A program made the position numbers and the translations under genes. Under the pieces are notes generated by a model, which had not been told where the DNA came from, ran no database searches, and saw nothing but the letters and a program-made list of their open reading frames with translations. A stretch of DNA of 64,000 bases from Schlesneria paludicola DSM 18645 (lineage in GTDB: Bacteria > Planctomycetota > Planctomycetia > Planctomycetales > Planctomycetaceae), in assembly GCF_000255655.1 (NCBI RefSeq), contig NZ_JH636434.1, positions 1,751,066 to 1,815,065 on the forward strand, read 5' to 3'. This document shows, piece by piece, positions 38,210 through 47,015 of this stretch. The first letter of the stretch is position 1. Each line of letters begins with the position of its first letter.

Positions 38210-38227
38210 AATATTATCGATAATATT
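38210..38227. promoter_or_regulatory. 18-bp perfect palindrome, candidate operator of the GntR-RND operon
   Basis: AATATTATCGATAATATT is its own reverse complement and stands out in GC-rich surroundings. It ends 99 nt before the regulator start codon, a position suited to autoregulation by a dimeric repressor. Confidence 0.5.
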
Positions 38228-38326
38228 CAATCTGAGGTTTTGTTGTGCCAGGTGACCGGGCGAAAAGCGGCATAAGTCATTTACTGAAAATAAATTACGA
38301 ATCAGCTAGGAATCCGGGACGGCCAC

Positions 38327-39034
38327 ATGGACTACGACCGCCAGTGCATGAGTGATCGCATCCGGCAGGTCCTGACGTCGAGAATCTTCGACGGGACTCT
38401 CAAAGCCGGTGACCGGTTGGTGGAACTCGAGATCGCACGCGAGTTTGACACGAGCCAGACCCCCGTGAGGGAAGCGCTGCGAGAACTGGAATCGCTGCGA
38501 CTTGTCGACAGCGTTCCCTATCGGGGGACACGTGTCAGAGAAATCCGCGAACGTGAAATGGTGGAAGCCTATACCGTTCGCGGGGCCTTGGAACAACTGG
38601 CGGGCGAGCTGGCGGCACCGCGATTGCTCGGGAACGTCATCCAGATACGCGAATCGCTGACTCGGATCCATGAGGCGGCTCGTGAGGGCGACATTGAAGC
38701 CTACGCGCGCCACAACATGGATTTCCATCGGGCGATTGTGGTGGCATCCGATAACAACGTCTTGATTCAGTCCTGGGACAACCTTGCCTTTGAAGCACGC
38801 GTCCGACTTCACCTGCGATGTCGGCCTGAGCCTCATTTAGCGGATCGGGCGCGCGAACATGATCCGGTCGTCGATGCTCTTGAAGCTGGAGACGGCCTCC
38901 TTGCGGGTCAATTTTTACGAGCCCATGCCGAGTCGTGTAAGAAACGCTGGTGCGAAACGGTAGTAGATGCAGTGGCTCCTGCGGAATCCGAGGCATTGGA
39001 TGTACAGACGTTGAGAGCCAGCTGTTTGTCATGA
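38327..39034 (+). CDS. GntR-family transcriptional regulator, FadR/FCD subgroup
   Basis: A 235-residue regulator. The N-terminal winged helix (about 8-75) has SRIFDGTLKAGDRLVELEIA and FDTSQTPVREALRELESLRLV, the GntR recognition region. The helical FCD domain (about 85-215) has EAYTVRGALEQLAGELAA, NMDFHRAIVVASDNN and REHDPVVDALEAGD; Asp, His and His residues at the usual metal/ligand positions are visible. Known members sense carboxylates or sugar acids and often repress their own operon. The gene precedes the RND pump on the same strand (124 nt to the pump start), so it is likely the local regulator. ATG 38348 is an alternative start. Confidence 0.9.
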   Translation: MDYDRQCMSDRIRQVLTSRIFDGTLKAGDRLVELEIAREFDTSQTPVREALRELESLRLVDSVPYRGTRVREIREREMVEAYTVRGALEQLAGELAAPRLLGNVIQIRESLTRIHEAAREGDIEAYARHNMDFHRAIVVASDNNVLIQSWDNLAFEARVRLHLRCRPEPHLADRAREHDPVVDALEAGDGLLAGQFLRAHAESCKKRWCETVVDAVAPAESEALDVQTLRASCLS

Positions 39035-39158
39035 ATGAAATTCGCCGCCCAAGTCAGTTCGGTGCCTCATCACCGCACCAGACGTCTTGGAATGGCATCT
39101 GAGTCAGATTCTTGGCGTGGGCCCGCCAAGTATGGCTCGCATGAAGGGTATCCAGGCC

Positions 39159-42100
39159 ATGTGGATCGTTCGTCTTGCGTTGCGTCGCCCCTATACCTTC
39201 GTGGTGATGGCGATCTTAATCGCCATTCTCGGTGGGGTAACGATTGCCCGCATGCCCACCGATATCTTTCCGGAAATCGATATTCCGGTGGTGGCGGTGA
39301 TCTGGACCTATACGGGAATCTCACCCGACGAAATGGAAACGCGCGTCGTCGGTAATTACGAGCGCGTACTAGTCTCGACCGTCAGTGGTATCGAACACAT
39401 TGAAAGCCAGTCACTGAACGGCATCAGTGTCGTCAAAATCTTCCTCCAGGAAGGCGTGAACATTGATAGCGCCATCTCCCAGGTGGTCGCGACGTCGCAA
39501 CAGGTCTTGCGTTCAATGCCTCCAGGCATCTTCCCTCCGTTGGTGATGCGGTACAACGCCGCCAACGTCCCGATCGTGCAGGTCTCGTTGGGAAGTGACA
39601 GCCTGTCGGAGCAGCAACTTTTCGATTACGCGACCACGGGTTTACGTCCCGGGATGGCGACCGTTCCCGGTGCCCAGATCCCGTATCCCTATGGTGGAAC
39701 CATTCGGCAGATCATGGTCGATATTGATCCCGAGAAGCTGTACGCCTGGAAACTCTCGCCAGCCGATGTCTCGGCCGCCGTCTCTGCACAGAACCTAATC
39801 GCCCCCTCGGGCACCGCAAAAATCGGCGAGCAAGAATACAACGTACGACTGAACACCAGTCCGTCGATCGTAGCCGAGATTGGAAATCTGCCGATCAAGT
39901 CGGTCGGTACGCGCACGATCTTCATTCGCGACGTGGCTCAAATTCGTGACGGCGCTGCGCCGCAGACCAACATCGTACGCGTGGACGGGAAACGCGGCGT
40001 GCTTCAACCGGTGTTGAAATCGGGAGCTTCGACGCTGGACATTGTCAACGGGGTGAAGAACCGACTTCCGTCGGTGATGGCAACCCTGCCGGAAAGTTTG
40101 CGTGCAACGCTGTTGTCCGACCAATCGATCTTCGTGAAGAGTTCGATCCATGGGGTGCTCGTCGAAGGGGCCATCGCCGCGGCCCTGACAGGCATGATGA
40201 TCCTGCTTTTCCTCGGCTCGTGGCGCAGTACGCTGATCGTGGTGATTTCAATTCCACTGTCGATTCTCGTCTCGATCATCACACTCGCATTTCTCGGACA
40301 CACCCTGAACGTGATGACGCTGGGCGGACTGGCTCTCGCCGTGGGGATTCTGGTCGACGATGCGACCGTGGAAATCGAAAACATCCACCGCAATCTTCAT
40401 TTGGGCAAAAGATTGGTCCCCGCCATTCTCGACGGGGCACAACAGATCGCGACACCTGCGTTCGTCGCGACACTTTGCATCTGCATCGTGTTCGTCCCGG
40501 TGGTGTTCATCACCGGTGCCGCTCGATCGCTGTTCACCCCTATGGCAATGGCCGTGGTGTTCGCGATGCTCACCAGTTATTTCCTGAGCCGAACGCTGAT
40601 CCCCACGATGACTCATTACCTGCTGGCCGCGGAAGTCGAGATGTATGGCGGCAAATCGGAAAACGATTCTGCCCCGCATAAGCCTGTGAAACTGGGATTG
40701 ATCTGGCGAATCCATCATGGATTCAACGGCTACTTCGACAAGCTGCGCGACTTTTACGGACGATGCCTCGCCAGCGCACTGGCGCATCGATCGATCGTCG
40801 TCACAGCCTTTATCGCACTGGTCATTGGATCGTCAGCGCTGCTACCAAGCCTGGGACGAGATTTCTTTCCGAGCGTCGATTCCGGCCAGATTCGGATGCA
40901 CGTGCGAGCCCCTGCTGGAACGCGAATCGAAGAAACCGAACGTTGGTTCGGGCGAATCGGCGAAGTCGTGCGCGAGATTATTCCGCCATCGGAACTCAGG
41001 ACGATCATCGACAATATCGGAATTCCAAACAGTGGTATTAACCTTGCCTTGAGCGACGGTTCGCTGATGTCCGCCGCCGACGGTGAATTGCTCGTCACAC
41101 TCGAACATCATCACGCTCCGACGGCCAATTACATCGCAAAAATCCGTACTGAACTGAACAAACAATTTCCCGACTTGACCTTCTACTTCCAGCCCCCAGA
41201 TATCGTGACGCAGGTATTGAACTTTGGTTTGGCGGCCCCCATCGACGTTCAGATTGTCGGTCCGCGTGTGAACTATGAGAAAAACTTCGCGATTGCCCAG
41301 CAGATCCGCGATCGAATTGCGGAGATTCCCGGTGCCGTCGATGCCCACTTGCAGCAGGTTGTGCGAACCCCCGAGCTGAATGTCCAGGCGGACCGCACGC
41401 TGCTGAGCCAGTTGGGCATGTCGGAACGCGATGTATCGAACAATCTGCTGGTCTCGTTGAGTTCCAGCGGACAGGCCGCACCAAACTTCTGGCTTGATCC
41501 GAAATCGGGCGTTCAGTATCCGCTCGTGGTGCAGACGCCGCAGTTCAAAATCGACTCGATCGACGCGTTGAACAATACGCCCGTGACACGAACCAACGCG
41601 ACGACGCAGTCACAGTTGCTGGGGAACCTTGCCAGTGTGAAGCACGCATTCGGACCGACCAACGTCACGCACTACAATATTGCTCAAAGCTTCGACGTGC
41701 TCGCCGGAGTGCAAGGCACAGACCTGGGAAGCGTTTCAACGGCCATCGACAAGATATTGAAAGAAATTCGCCCCACGCTTCCCCGCGGGACGACGATCTC
41801 GGTGCGAGGTCAGGTTCAAAGTATGAACACCTCTTTCCAGGGACTTAGCAGTGGTCTTGTCTTCGCGGTGATCCTGGTTTACCTGCTGATGGTTGTCAAT
41901 TTTCAGTCCTGGCTCGACCCGATGATCATCCTTATGGCCCTACCCGGGGCCATGTGCGGAATCATCTGGATGCTGTTCACCACCCAAACCACCATCAGCG
42001 TCCCCTCGTTGATGGGATCGATCATGTGCATCGGGGTCGCCACCGCGAACTCGATCTTGATGGTCACGTTTGCCAATGATCAGCAGAAGGCGGGCCATAG

Positions 42101-42359
42101 CCCTGAAGACGCGGCCTGGTCCGCTGGAGTGACCCGATTGCGTCCGGTGATCATGACCGCTCTTGCCATGATCCTGGGGATGCTGCCGATGTCACTGGGA
42201 TGGGGCGAAGGCGGAGAACAGAATGCCCCACTGGGACGAGCCGTGATCGGCGGCTTGATGATGGCGACGTTCGCCACGCTCTTTTTAGTGCCTGTCGTTT
42301 ACAGCGCTCTGAGACGACATCCGAAACCAGTCGTGACTGAGCCTGAGCTTGTCGATTAG
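39159..42359 (+). CDS. RND family efflux transporter, inner-membrane pump subunit (AcrB/HAE1-like)
   Basis: 1066 residues from ATG 39159 (MWIVRLALRRPYTFVVMAI; AAGGG upstream). The frame is open from 39087, but RND pumps start at this segment. Two homologous halves of six helices flank large periplasmic loops. Motifs are TDIFPEIDIPVVAV, TYTGISPDEMETRVV, LNVMTLGGLALAVGILVDDATVEIENIHR (helix 4 with the paired Asp of the proton relay) and, in half 2, ILMALPGAMCGIIWM. The protein would export small molecules with its fusion protein and an outer-membrane channel, which is not encoded nearby. The substrate is unknown. Confidence 0.93.
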   Translation: MWIVRLALRRPYTFVVMAILIAILGGVTIARMPTDIFPEIDIPVVAVIWTYTGISPDEMETRVVGNYERVLVSTVSGIEHIESQSLNGISVVKIFLQEGVNIDSAISQVVATSQQVLRSMPPGIFPPLVMRYNAANVPIVQVSLGSDSLSEQQLFDYATTGLRPGMATVPGAQIPYPYGGTIRQIMVDIDPEKLYAWKLSPADVSAAVSAQNLIAPSGTAKIGEQEYNVRLNTSPSIVAEIGNLPIKSVGTRTIFIRDVAQIRDGAAPQTNIVRVDGKRGVLQPVLKSGASTLDIVNGVKNRLPSVMATLPESLRATLLSDQSIFVKSSIHGVLVEGAIAAALTGMMILLFLGSWRSTLIVVISIPLSILVSIITLAFLGHTLNVMTLGGLALAVGILVDDATVEIENIHRNLHLGKRLVPAILDGAQQIATPAFVATLCICIVFVPVVFITGAARSLFTPMAMAVVFAMLTSYFLSRTLIPTMTHYLLAAEVEMYGGKSENDSAPHKPVKLGLIWRIHHGFNGYFDKLRDFYGRCLASALAHRSIVVTAFIALVIGSSALLPSLGRDFFPSVDSGQIRMHVRAPAGTRIEETERWFGRIGEVVREIIPPSELRTIIDNIGIPNSGINLALSDGSLMSAADGELLVTLEHHHAPTANYIAKIRTELNKQFPDLTFYFQPPDIVTQVLNFGLAAPIDVQIVGPRVNYEKNFAIAQQIRDRIAEIPGAVDAHLQQVVRTPELNVQADRTLLSQLGMSERDVSNNLLVSLSSSGQAAPNFWLDPKSGVQYPLVVQTPQFKIDSIDALNNTPVTRTNATTQSQLLGNLASVKHAFGPTNVTHYNIAQSFDVLAGVQGTDLGSVSTAIDKILKEIRPTLPRGTTISVRGQVQSMNTSFQGLSSGLVFAVILVYLLMVVNFQSWLDPMIILMALPGAMCGIIWMLFTTQTTISVPSLMGSIMCIGVATANSILMVTFANDQQKAGHSPEDAAWSAGVTRLRPVIMTALAMILGMLPMSLGWGEGGEQNAPLGRAVIGGLMMATFATLFLVPVVYSALRRHPKPVVTEPELVD

Positions 42360-42373
42360 TCAAGGAAAATGAA

Positions 42374-43756
42374 ATGACTGCTACCACGGAACTTCATTCC
42401 CCCAAGTCAGGGGAACCTCAACCGTTGCATCGTCCCCTTCATACGGAACCAAGTCGTGCGGAACCAAGCCACGAGCATCACGATGAGCCTGAGCTGAAAC
42501 GCCCTACGAAAACCTGGTCCGCGGCGTCGTTGATTTTGACAATCCTGATCGCGGCCGCCGGGTTTGGAGGGCTGTTTCTGCTCGGCTCGGTACCACGTCA
42601 TCATTCGAATGCCGTCCTGGCAGAAGAATCCGATCGCGTGAAAACCTCTAGACCACGCGTCCGCGTCATGACGCCCCGGCAATCGCCCGCCATTACGGAG
42701 GCGATGCTGCCCGGCGACGTCCAGGCGATGGAAGAAACGATTCTTTACCCTCGCACCAATGGCTACGTCACAAAGTGGCTGGTCGATATTGGTGACGAGG
42801 TCAACGAGGGACAATTGCTGGCCGAAATCAGTACGCCGGAAGTCTTCGCGCAGCTTCAACAGAGCAAGGCGGCTCTGTCGGAATCCAAGGCGTCGGTGGA
42901 GCGCGCGAAGGCGACGGTCAATCTGACCACGATCACAACCAATCGATTGCGCGGGCTGGTTGCAAAAAATACCGTGTCGCAGCAGGAATTGGACGATGCC
43001 GAAGGCAACCAAGCCGTTGCCGTTGCGAACTTGCGACTGGCGGAAGCCACTGTGGAAGCCAACACGGCCAATATGCAGCATATGCAAGAGCTACAGTCTT
43101 TTTCCGAAATCACCGCCCCGTTTTCCGGGACGATCACCGCACGTAATATCAACACCGGACAACTGGTCACATCCGGAAACGGCACCGGCCAATCACTGTT
43201 TCAACTGACGCGAACCAATCCCGTCCGTGTGTTCGTGAATGTGCCGCAGATCTACGCCCCTGGTGTCACCAAAGGAATGAAAGCCGACATTATCGTCCGC
43301 GAAATCCCAGGACGCATATTTCCGGGTACCGTCACCCGCACGGCGCGGGCCATTGACGCGACCACCCGTACATTGCTCACGGAAATCCAGGTTCCGAACG
43401 ACGACCGTGCGTTGCTGACAGGGTCCTATGTCCAAGTCAAGATGGACGTGGCACGCCAAGATCCGCCTTTAATGATTCCCGCATCGGCACTGGTCTTCAA
43501 TGCACAGGGTACTCAGGTGGCAGTCGTTGATTCCGATGAGACCGTACGGCTGTGCGCCGTCGAAGTCGCCGGTGACTTCGGACGAGAAGTCGGCATTTCG
43601 ACGGGGATTCGAGCCGATGATCAGGTCATCGTGAATCCCGGCGACCGCATGTCGGACGGACTAAAGGTTCAGATTGATCCCGATCAAGAACTCGATTCAA
43701 AAGCTCCCGTGCAGACACCTTCAGCCGCTCCTGCCACAACGGGCAAGACGCATTGA
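42374..43756 (+). CDS. RND efflux periplasmic adaptor (membrane fusion protein)
   Basis: 460 residues, 14 nt after the pump gene. A Pro/His/Glu-rich cytoplasmic N-terminus of about 45 residues precedes one helix (ASLILTILIAAAGFGGLFLLG). Then come the half-lipoyl segment LYPRTNGYVTKWLVDIGDEVNEGQLLAEI, a coiled-coil hairpin (about 160-235, rich in Ala/Glu/Gln), the second half-lipoyl segment APFSGTITARNINTGQLV, and beta-barrel and membrane-proximal domains. Gene order is pump then adaptor, the reverse of the common order. The Ser/Pro/Thr-rich C-terminus is probably disordered. Confidence 0.93.
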   Translation: MTATTELHSPKSGEPQPLHRPLHTEPSRAEPSHEHHDEPELKRPTKTWSAASLILTILIAAAGFGGLFLLGSVPRHHSNAVLAEESDRVKTSRPRVRVMTPRQSPAITEAMLPGDVQAMEETILYPRTNGYVTKWLVDIGDEVNEGQLLAEISTPEVFAQLQQSKAALSESKASVERAKATVNLTTITTNRLRGLVAKNTVSQQELDDAEGNQAVAVANLRLAEATVEANTANMQHMQELQSFSEITAPFSGTITARNINTGQLVTSGNGTGQSLFQLTRTNPVRVFVNVPQIYAPGVTKGMKADIIVREIPGRIFPGTVTRTARAIDATTRTLLTEIQVPNDDRALLTGSYVQVKMDVARQDPPLMIPASALVFNAQGTQVAVVDSDETVRLCAVEVAGDFGREVGISTGIRADDQVIVNPGDRMSDGLKVQIDPDQELDSKAPVQTPSAAPATTGKTH

Positions 43757-43892
43757 TCGAGCGTATCTGTCGTTTACGGTCGTCTCTGTGAACGCTGCTT
43801 CTCGTACACACCAGGTCACCCCAAATGGCCGACAGTGAACGACCTCCCCGGCCTGGTGTGACGAGAGCCGCAACATCGACACGAGCCAACGA

Positions 43893-43932
43893 AAAAACCA
43901 CGTCAAACGAGGGATCGTTCGACGTGGTTTTT
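43893..43932. terminator. Bidirectional terminator between the RND operon and the pilin-like gene
   Basis: AAAAACCACGTC pairs with GACGTGGTTTTT; the A and T runs make it a good intrinsic terminator on both strands between convergent genes. Confidence 0.85.
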
Positions 43933-44019
43933 GATTTTGAATTCGCCCGGGAGTGACGGCCGTTTAAAAGAAGCCGTCCCATTCAAACCCTGGCCATTTG
44001 ACTGTCAGATCAAGCGGGA

Positions 44020-44358
44020 TCAGAACGAGTTACCTTCGAGGGTCGGGGCACTCGAAGCACCGCAAACCAAGTCGCAACTGCTGTTGAGATCGCAGTCATC
44101 CGGTCCATTGTCGATGAACGTCGTACCGCTATAGCGGGATTTCAATTTGCCATTCAGGCCGCACGAGAAAAATCCCGTGTACGCATAGGACTGGTTGAGA
44201 GCCCCGATCGCGTTCGACACATCATTCAACTCGGTGTTAACGGCAACAGCGACTTCGCTGAGGCCAACAATCATCGCCAGCACGGCGATCGTAAGGACAA
44301 GTACGAGTTCGGCGGAGATGATGACACCGCTTTCGTCGTTGAACAATTGACGCAACAT
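44020..44358 (-). CDS. Short type IVb pilin-like (Flp/TadE-like) protein
   Basis: 112 residues from ATG 44358, with AAAGGA 8 nt upstream; an open frame to 44577 is unsupported. The N-terminus MLRQLFNDESGVIISAELVLVL continues into a 20-residue hydrophobic helix. Gly-Val-Ile-Ile-Ser-Ala-Glu resembles a prepilin cleavage site with Glu near +5/+6, as in Flp and TadE/F pseudopilins. The C-terminal 60 residues contain four Cys (FSCGLNG, DDCDL, SSCDLVCG), suggesting disulfides. No Tad assembly gene is nearby. Secretion and pilus or pseudopilus use are inferred from the N-terminal pattern only. Confidence 0.65.
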   Translation of the reverse strand: MLRQLFNDESGVIISAELVLVLTIAVLAMIVGLSEVAVAVNTELNDVSNAIGALNQSYAYTGFFSCGLNGKLKSRYSGTTFIDNGPDDCDLNSSCDLVCGASSAPTLEGNSF

Positions 44359-44430
44359 ACTCTGAGTTCCTTTGTGATTTTCTGAGGCTCTAACGTCGAC
44401 CTTCTCCGGGAACCACCCATTGAGGTCACG

Positions 44431-44489
44431 TTCAACAGGCGAAAGAGTTCGCCTGTTGAACAATGTCCGGCGGAAGCATGCTTCCGCCG
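44431..44489. promoter_or_regulatory. Two strong adjacent hairpins in the leader of the pilin-like gene
   Basis: TTCAACAGGCGAA (44431-44443) and TTCGCCTGTTGAA (44448-44460) form a perfect 13-bp stem. Nine nt away, 44468-44489 is a perfect 22-bp palindrome containing GGCGGAAGCATGCTTCCGCC. They lie 73-131 nt upstream of the start codon. There is no T-run on either strand, so a leader structure or RNA element is more likely than a simple terminator. Confidence 0.55.
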
Positions 44490-45205
44490 TAATGACGTTC
44501 GCGCTGGCCAGCACGAACATCGCTTCTCGCGAGAGATTGGAAGTCTTCAAGATGAAGCAGTTTCCACATCCACACAAAGCAGCGGCCGTACCGAAACGCC
44601 AAAAGAAATCGATGAATCCGCGCTGTTGACGTTCGGCAACAGCGCCGCAGTCTCGCGAAACTCAAAGAAAATAGCCGAAACTGGCGCCGGGCCCCGACAC
44701 ACAAAATTCGCGAACTTGCAACGACAAGGAATTGATGCCGTGCCTCGCTGACAACAAACGTCAAACATCGAAAACGAAACGTTCAAAATAGTGACGAGTC
44801 ATGTTGACAATTCGTCACCATTTCACGCTGATCATTATGCCTGATCTGATTCCGCTTGTGAGGGTTACGTCGTATTTGACATTAAAACCCAATTCGCAGA
44901 CAAACTCTGTCCATAACAATTGCACGAACTGTGCCGATCGCAATGGATTGATCGCGTCAATGGAAGTCATTCTCACGGCAACCATCAACGACTCGGTCGC
45001 ACCGCGTTATTGGCGGAATCCTGAATCGGTTTCGATGGCTGGGAGGATCAATCGACACCGACCGGCGTGAGGCGTCAAATTCCGCTTCAGGCCACCGGCC
45101 CGGACGGAACGATTGTCAGAACGCAGTCTGTCCGGTGCAATGTGGCCGGGTTCGCTCATCGTGCCCCACGCGAAAAGCCTAACATCGATCACGCTGGAAC
45201 AACTC
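44490..45205. other. Gene-free region upstream of the third isomerase gene
   Basis: 716 nt without a supported gene. GTGACGA (44791-44797) and TCGTCAC (44812-44818) form an inverted repeat around a TTGACA that may be part of a promoter; this is weak. Confidence 0.45.
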
Positions 45206-46030
45206 ATGATTCGCTCCGCCGTCACCGTCAGCCTCGTCACCGAATCAAAAGGTGGTCCGTTTGTCTTCTGGGACGACCTGCCGGCCGCTTGCCGACAGGC
45301 CAAGGAACTGGGATTCGACGCCATCGAATTGTTCGCCCCCTGTCCCGACGCGGTTTCCAAAGAGGAACTGACATCTCTACTGACATCACACGAGTTGCAA
45401 CTCGCGGCCGTCGGAACGGGCGCGGGCTGGGTCAAGCACAAGCTCACGTTGACAAGCGCGGACGCTCACGTTCGTCGTCGCGCCATCGATTTCATTCGAT
45501 CGATGATCGATTTCGGCGGCGTTCATGGAGCGCCGGCAATCATTGGATCGATGCAGGGGCGCTGGGGCGACGGAGTCTCGAAGGATCAGGCCATGACTTG
45601 GCTGACCGAGGCTCTCAATGAACTTGGTGAACACGCCCGTCAACACGGTGTGCCGTTAATTTACGAACCTCTTAATCGTTACGAAACGAATCTGGTCAAC
45701 ACGGTTTCTGCAGGAGTCGACCTGATGAAGTCGTTGAAGTCCGACAACGTGAAACTTCTGTCGGATCTGTTCCACATGAATATCGAAGAGTCCGATCTGG
45801 CGGCGGCAATTCGCGGCGGAGGGCCGTGGATCGGGCACATTCATTTCGTGGATTCGAACCGTCGTCCCGCTGGATGTGGTCACTTGAATTTCGCTCCGAT
45901 CGTCGCAGCGCTTCAACAAATCGGCTACGGCGGCTACCTGTCTGCAGAAGCGTTGTCATGGCCCGATGCCCCTTCTGCCGCCGAACAAACGATTCACGAA
46001 TTCCGTCGCCTGTTCGGCTCGTCGCGCTGA
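45206..46030 (+). CDS. Sugar phosphate isomerase/epimerase (hydroxypyruvate isomerase-like)
   Basis: 274 residues from ATG 45206 (MIRSAVTVSLVTESKGG). It is a TIM barrel with the Hyi-type pattern CRQAKELGFDAIELFAP, HGVPLIYEPLNRYETN (Glu and Asn ligands), VKLLSDLFHMNIEES (Asp and His ligands), GHIHFVDSNRRPAGCGHLNF and GYLSAEAL, where the last Glu completes a divalent-metal site. It has no signal peptide, unlike the Tat-type homolog at 19937. The UbiA gene starts 58 nt downstream on the same strand, so they may share a transcript. The sugar substrate is unknown. Confidence 0.87.
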   Translation: MIRSAVTVSLVTESKGGPFVFWDDLPAACRQAKELGFDAIELFAPCPDAVSKEELTSLLTSHELQLAAVGTGAGWVKHKLTLTSADAHVRRRAIDFIRSMIDFGGVHGAPAIIGSMQGRWGDGVSKDQAMTWLTEALNELGEHARQHGVPLIYEPLNRYETNLVNTVSAGVDLMKSLKSDNVKLLSDLFHMNIEESDLAAAIRGGGPWIGHIHFVDSNRRPAGCGHLNFAPIVAALQQIGYGGYLSAEALSWPDAPSAAEQTIHEFRRLFGSSR

Positions 46031-46088
46031 TGACCGACGACTAGAATCCGACATCCCACTCGTTCATCCAATTTGTTGCTGGTTTGAA

Positions 46089-47015
46089 ATGCTTTCAACG
46101 ATTCGCCACTTGCTGGAATTGATCCGCTTCAGCCATTCGGTCTTCGCGTTGCCGTTCGCACTGCTCTCGGCGGCACTTGCATGGCGACTTCCCGATAGCC
46201 CGTTTTCACTGACGCAACTTGTTGGGATCGTCGTTTGCATGATTCTTGCTCGATCGTCAGCCATGGCGTTCAATCGGATCGTTGACCGTCGGTTCGATGC
46301 GCAAAATCCACGGACGGCCCAGCGGCATCTTCCTGCCGGTCTGCTCGGACTTTCCACCGTCGTGGCCTTTACGCTGCTCAGTTCCGCAGGCTTCATTGCG
46401 GCGACACTGATTTTCCTGCCCAACCCCTGGCCGCTTCGATTGTCCGTTCCGGTCCTCTTGTTTCTGTGCGGATATTCCTATGCCAAGCGGTTCACCATTT
46501 TCTGCCACTACTGGCTGTCGGCCGCGCTGATGCTGTCGCCACTCGCAGCCTGGATTGCAATTCGCGGCGAAGTCGCCGTGACGCCCACGCTGCTGTCTGC
46601 CGTGATCTTCTTCTGGGTGGGCGGATTCGACATCCTGTATGCGTGCCAGGACGCCGACTTCGATCGGTCGACCCAGCTTTTCAGCATCCCCGCTCGCTGG
46701 GGAATCCCGAAGGCATTGCGAGCCGCCTTCGTCAGCCATCTGTTGACGATCGGATGCCTGTTCGGACTGTGGTACGTCGCTGGATTGGGAACGTTGTTCT
46801 TGGTGGGCTGCATCGCTGTCGCGGGGCTGCTGCTTTATGAGCATTCGCTCGTCACGCCGACCGATTTGAGCAACGTTAACAAAGCGTTCTTCAACGTGAA
46901 CGCGGTCGTCAGCCTCGGACTTCTGGCCATCGGTCTGGCGGATATGTGGCTGCAACCAACGCTGCCACACGCTCAGGCGTCTACGGCCGCCGTCACCACC
47001 ATCTCAATCAGATAA
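46089..47015 (+). CDS. UbiA-family prenyltransferase (4-hydroxybenzoate polyprenyltransferase-like)
   Basis: 308 residues with eight or nine helices. It attaches an isoprenoid chain to an aromatic acceptor in quinone synthesis. The two Asp-rich Mg-diphosphate motifs are FNRIVDRRFD (61-70) and YACQDADFD (about 185-193). RFSHSVFALPFALLSAALAW is the conserved N-terminal helix. The form fits UbiA or the related MqnP used in the futalosine menaquinone route; the two cannot be separated by eye. The start at 46089 has a weak Shine-Dalgarno. The 3' end overlaps the convergent RidA-like gene by 43 nt. Confidence 0.9.
   Translation: MLSTIRHLLELIRFSHSVFALPFALLSAALAWRLPDSPFSLTQLVGIVVCMILARSSAMAFNRIVDRRFDAQNPRTAQRHLPAGLLGLSTVVAFTLLSSAGFIAATLIFLPNPWPLRLSVPVLLFLCGYSYAKRFTIFCHYWLSAALMLSPLAAWIAIRGEVAVTPTLLSAVIFFWVGGFDILYACQDADFDRSTQLFSIPARWGIPKALRAAFVSHLLTIGCLFGLWYVAGLGTLFLVGCIAVAGLLLYEHSLVTPTDLSNVNKAFFNVNAVVSLGLLAIGLADMWLQPTLPHAQASTAAVTTISIR

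Larger units (their letters stand above)
37814..38326. other. Gene-free region between infC and the GntR-type regulator
   Basis: 513 nt. It contains the infC terminator hairpin, an 18-bp perfect palindrome at 38210-38227, and presumably the promoter of the regulator-pump operon. Short frames here have no support. Confidence 0.55.

Noticed and set aside
38210-38227. Reading the AATATTATCGATAATATT palindrome as a third Fur box
   Set aside because: It has even symmetry with no central base, does not fit 7-1-7 spacing, and lacks TGA/TCA outer triplets.
44359-44577. Extended start for the pilin-like protein
   Set aside because: The extension has no Shine-Dalgarno, would run through both leader hairpins, and would put 73 residues in front of the prepilin-type N-terminus.
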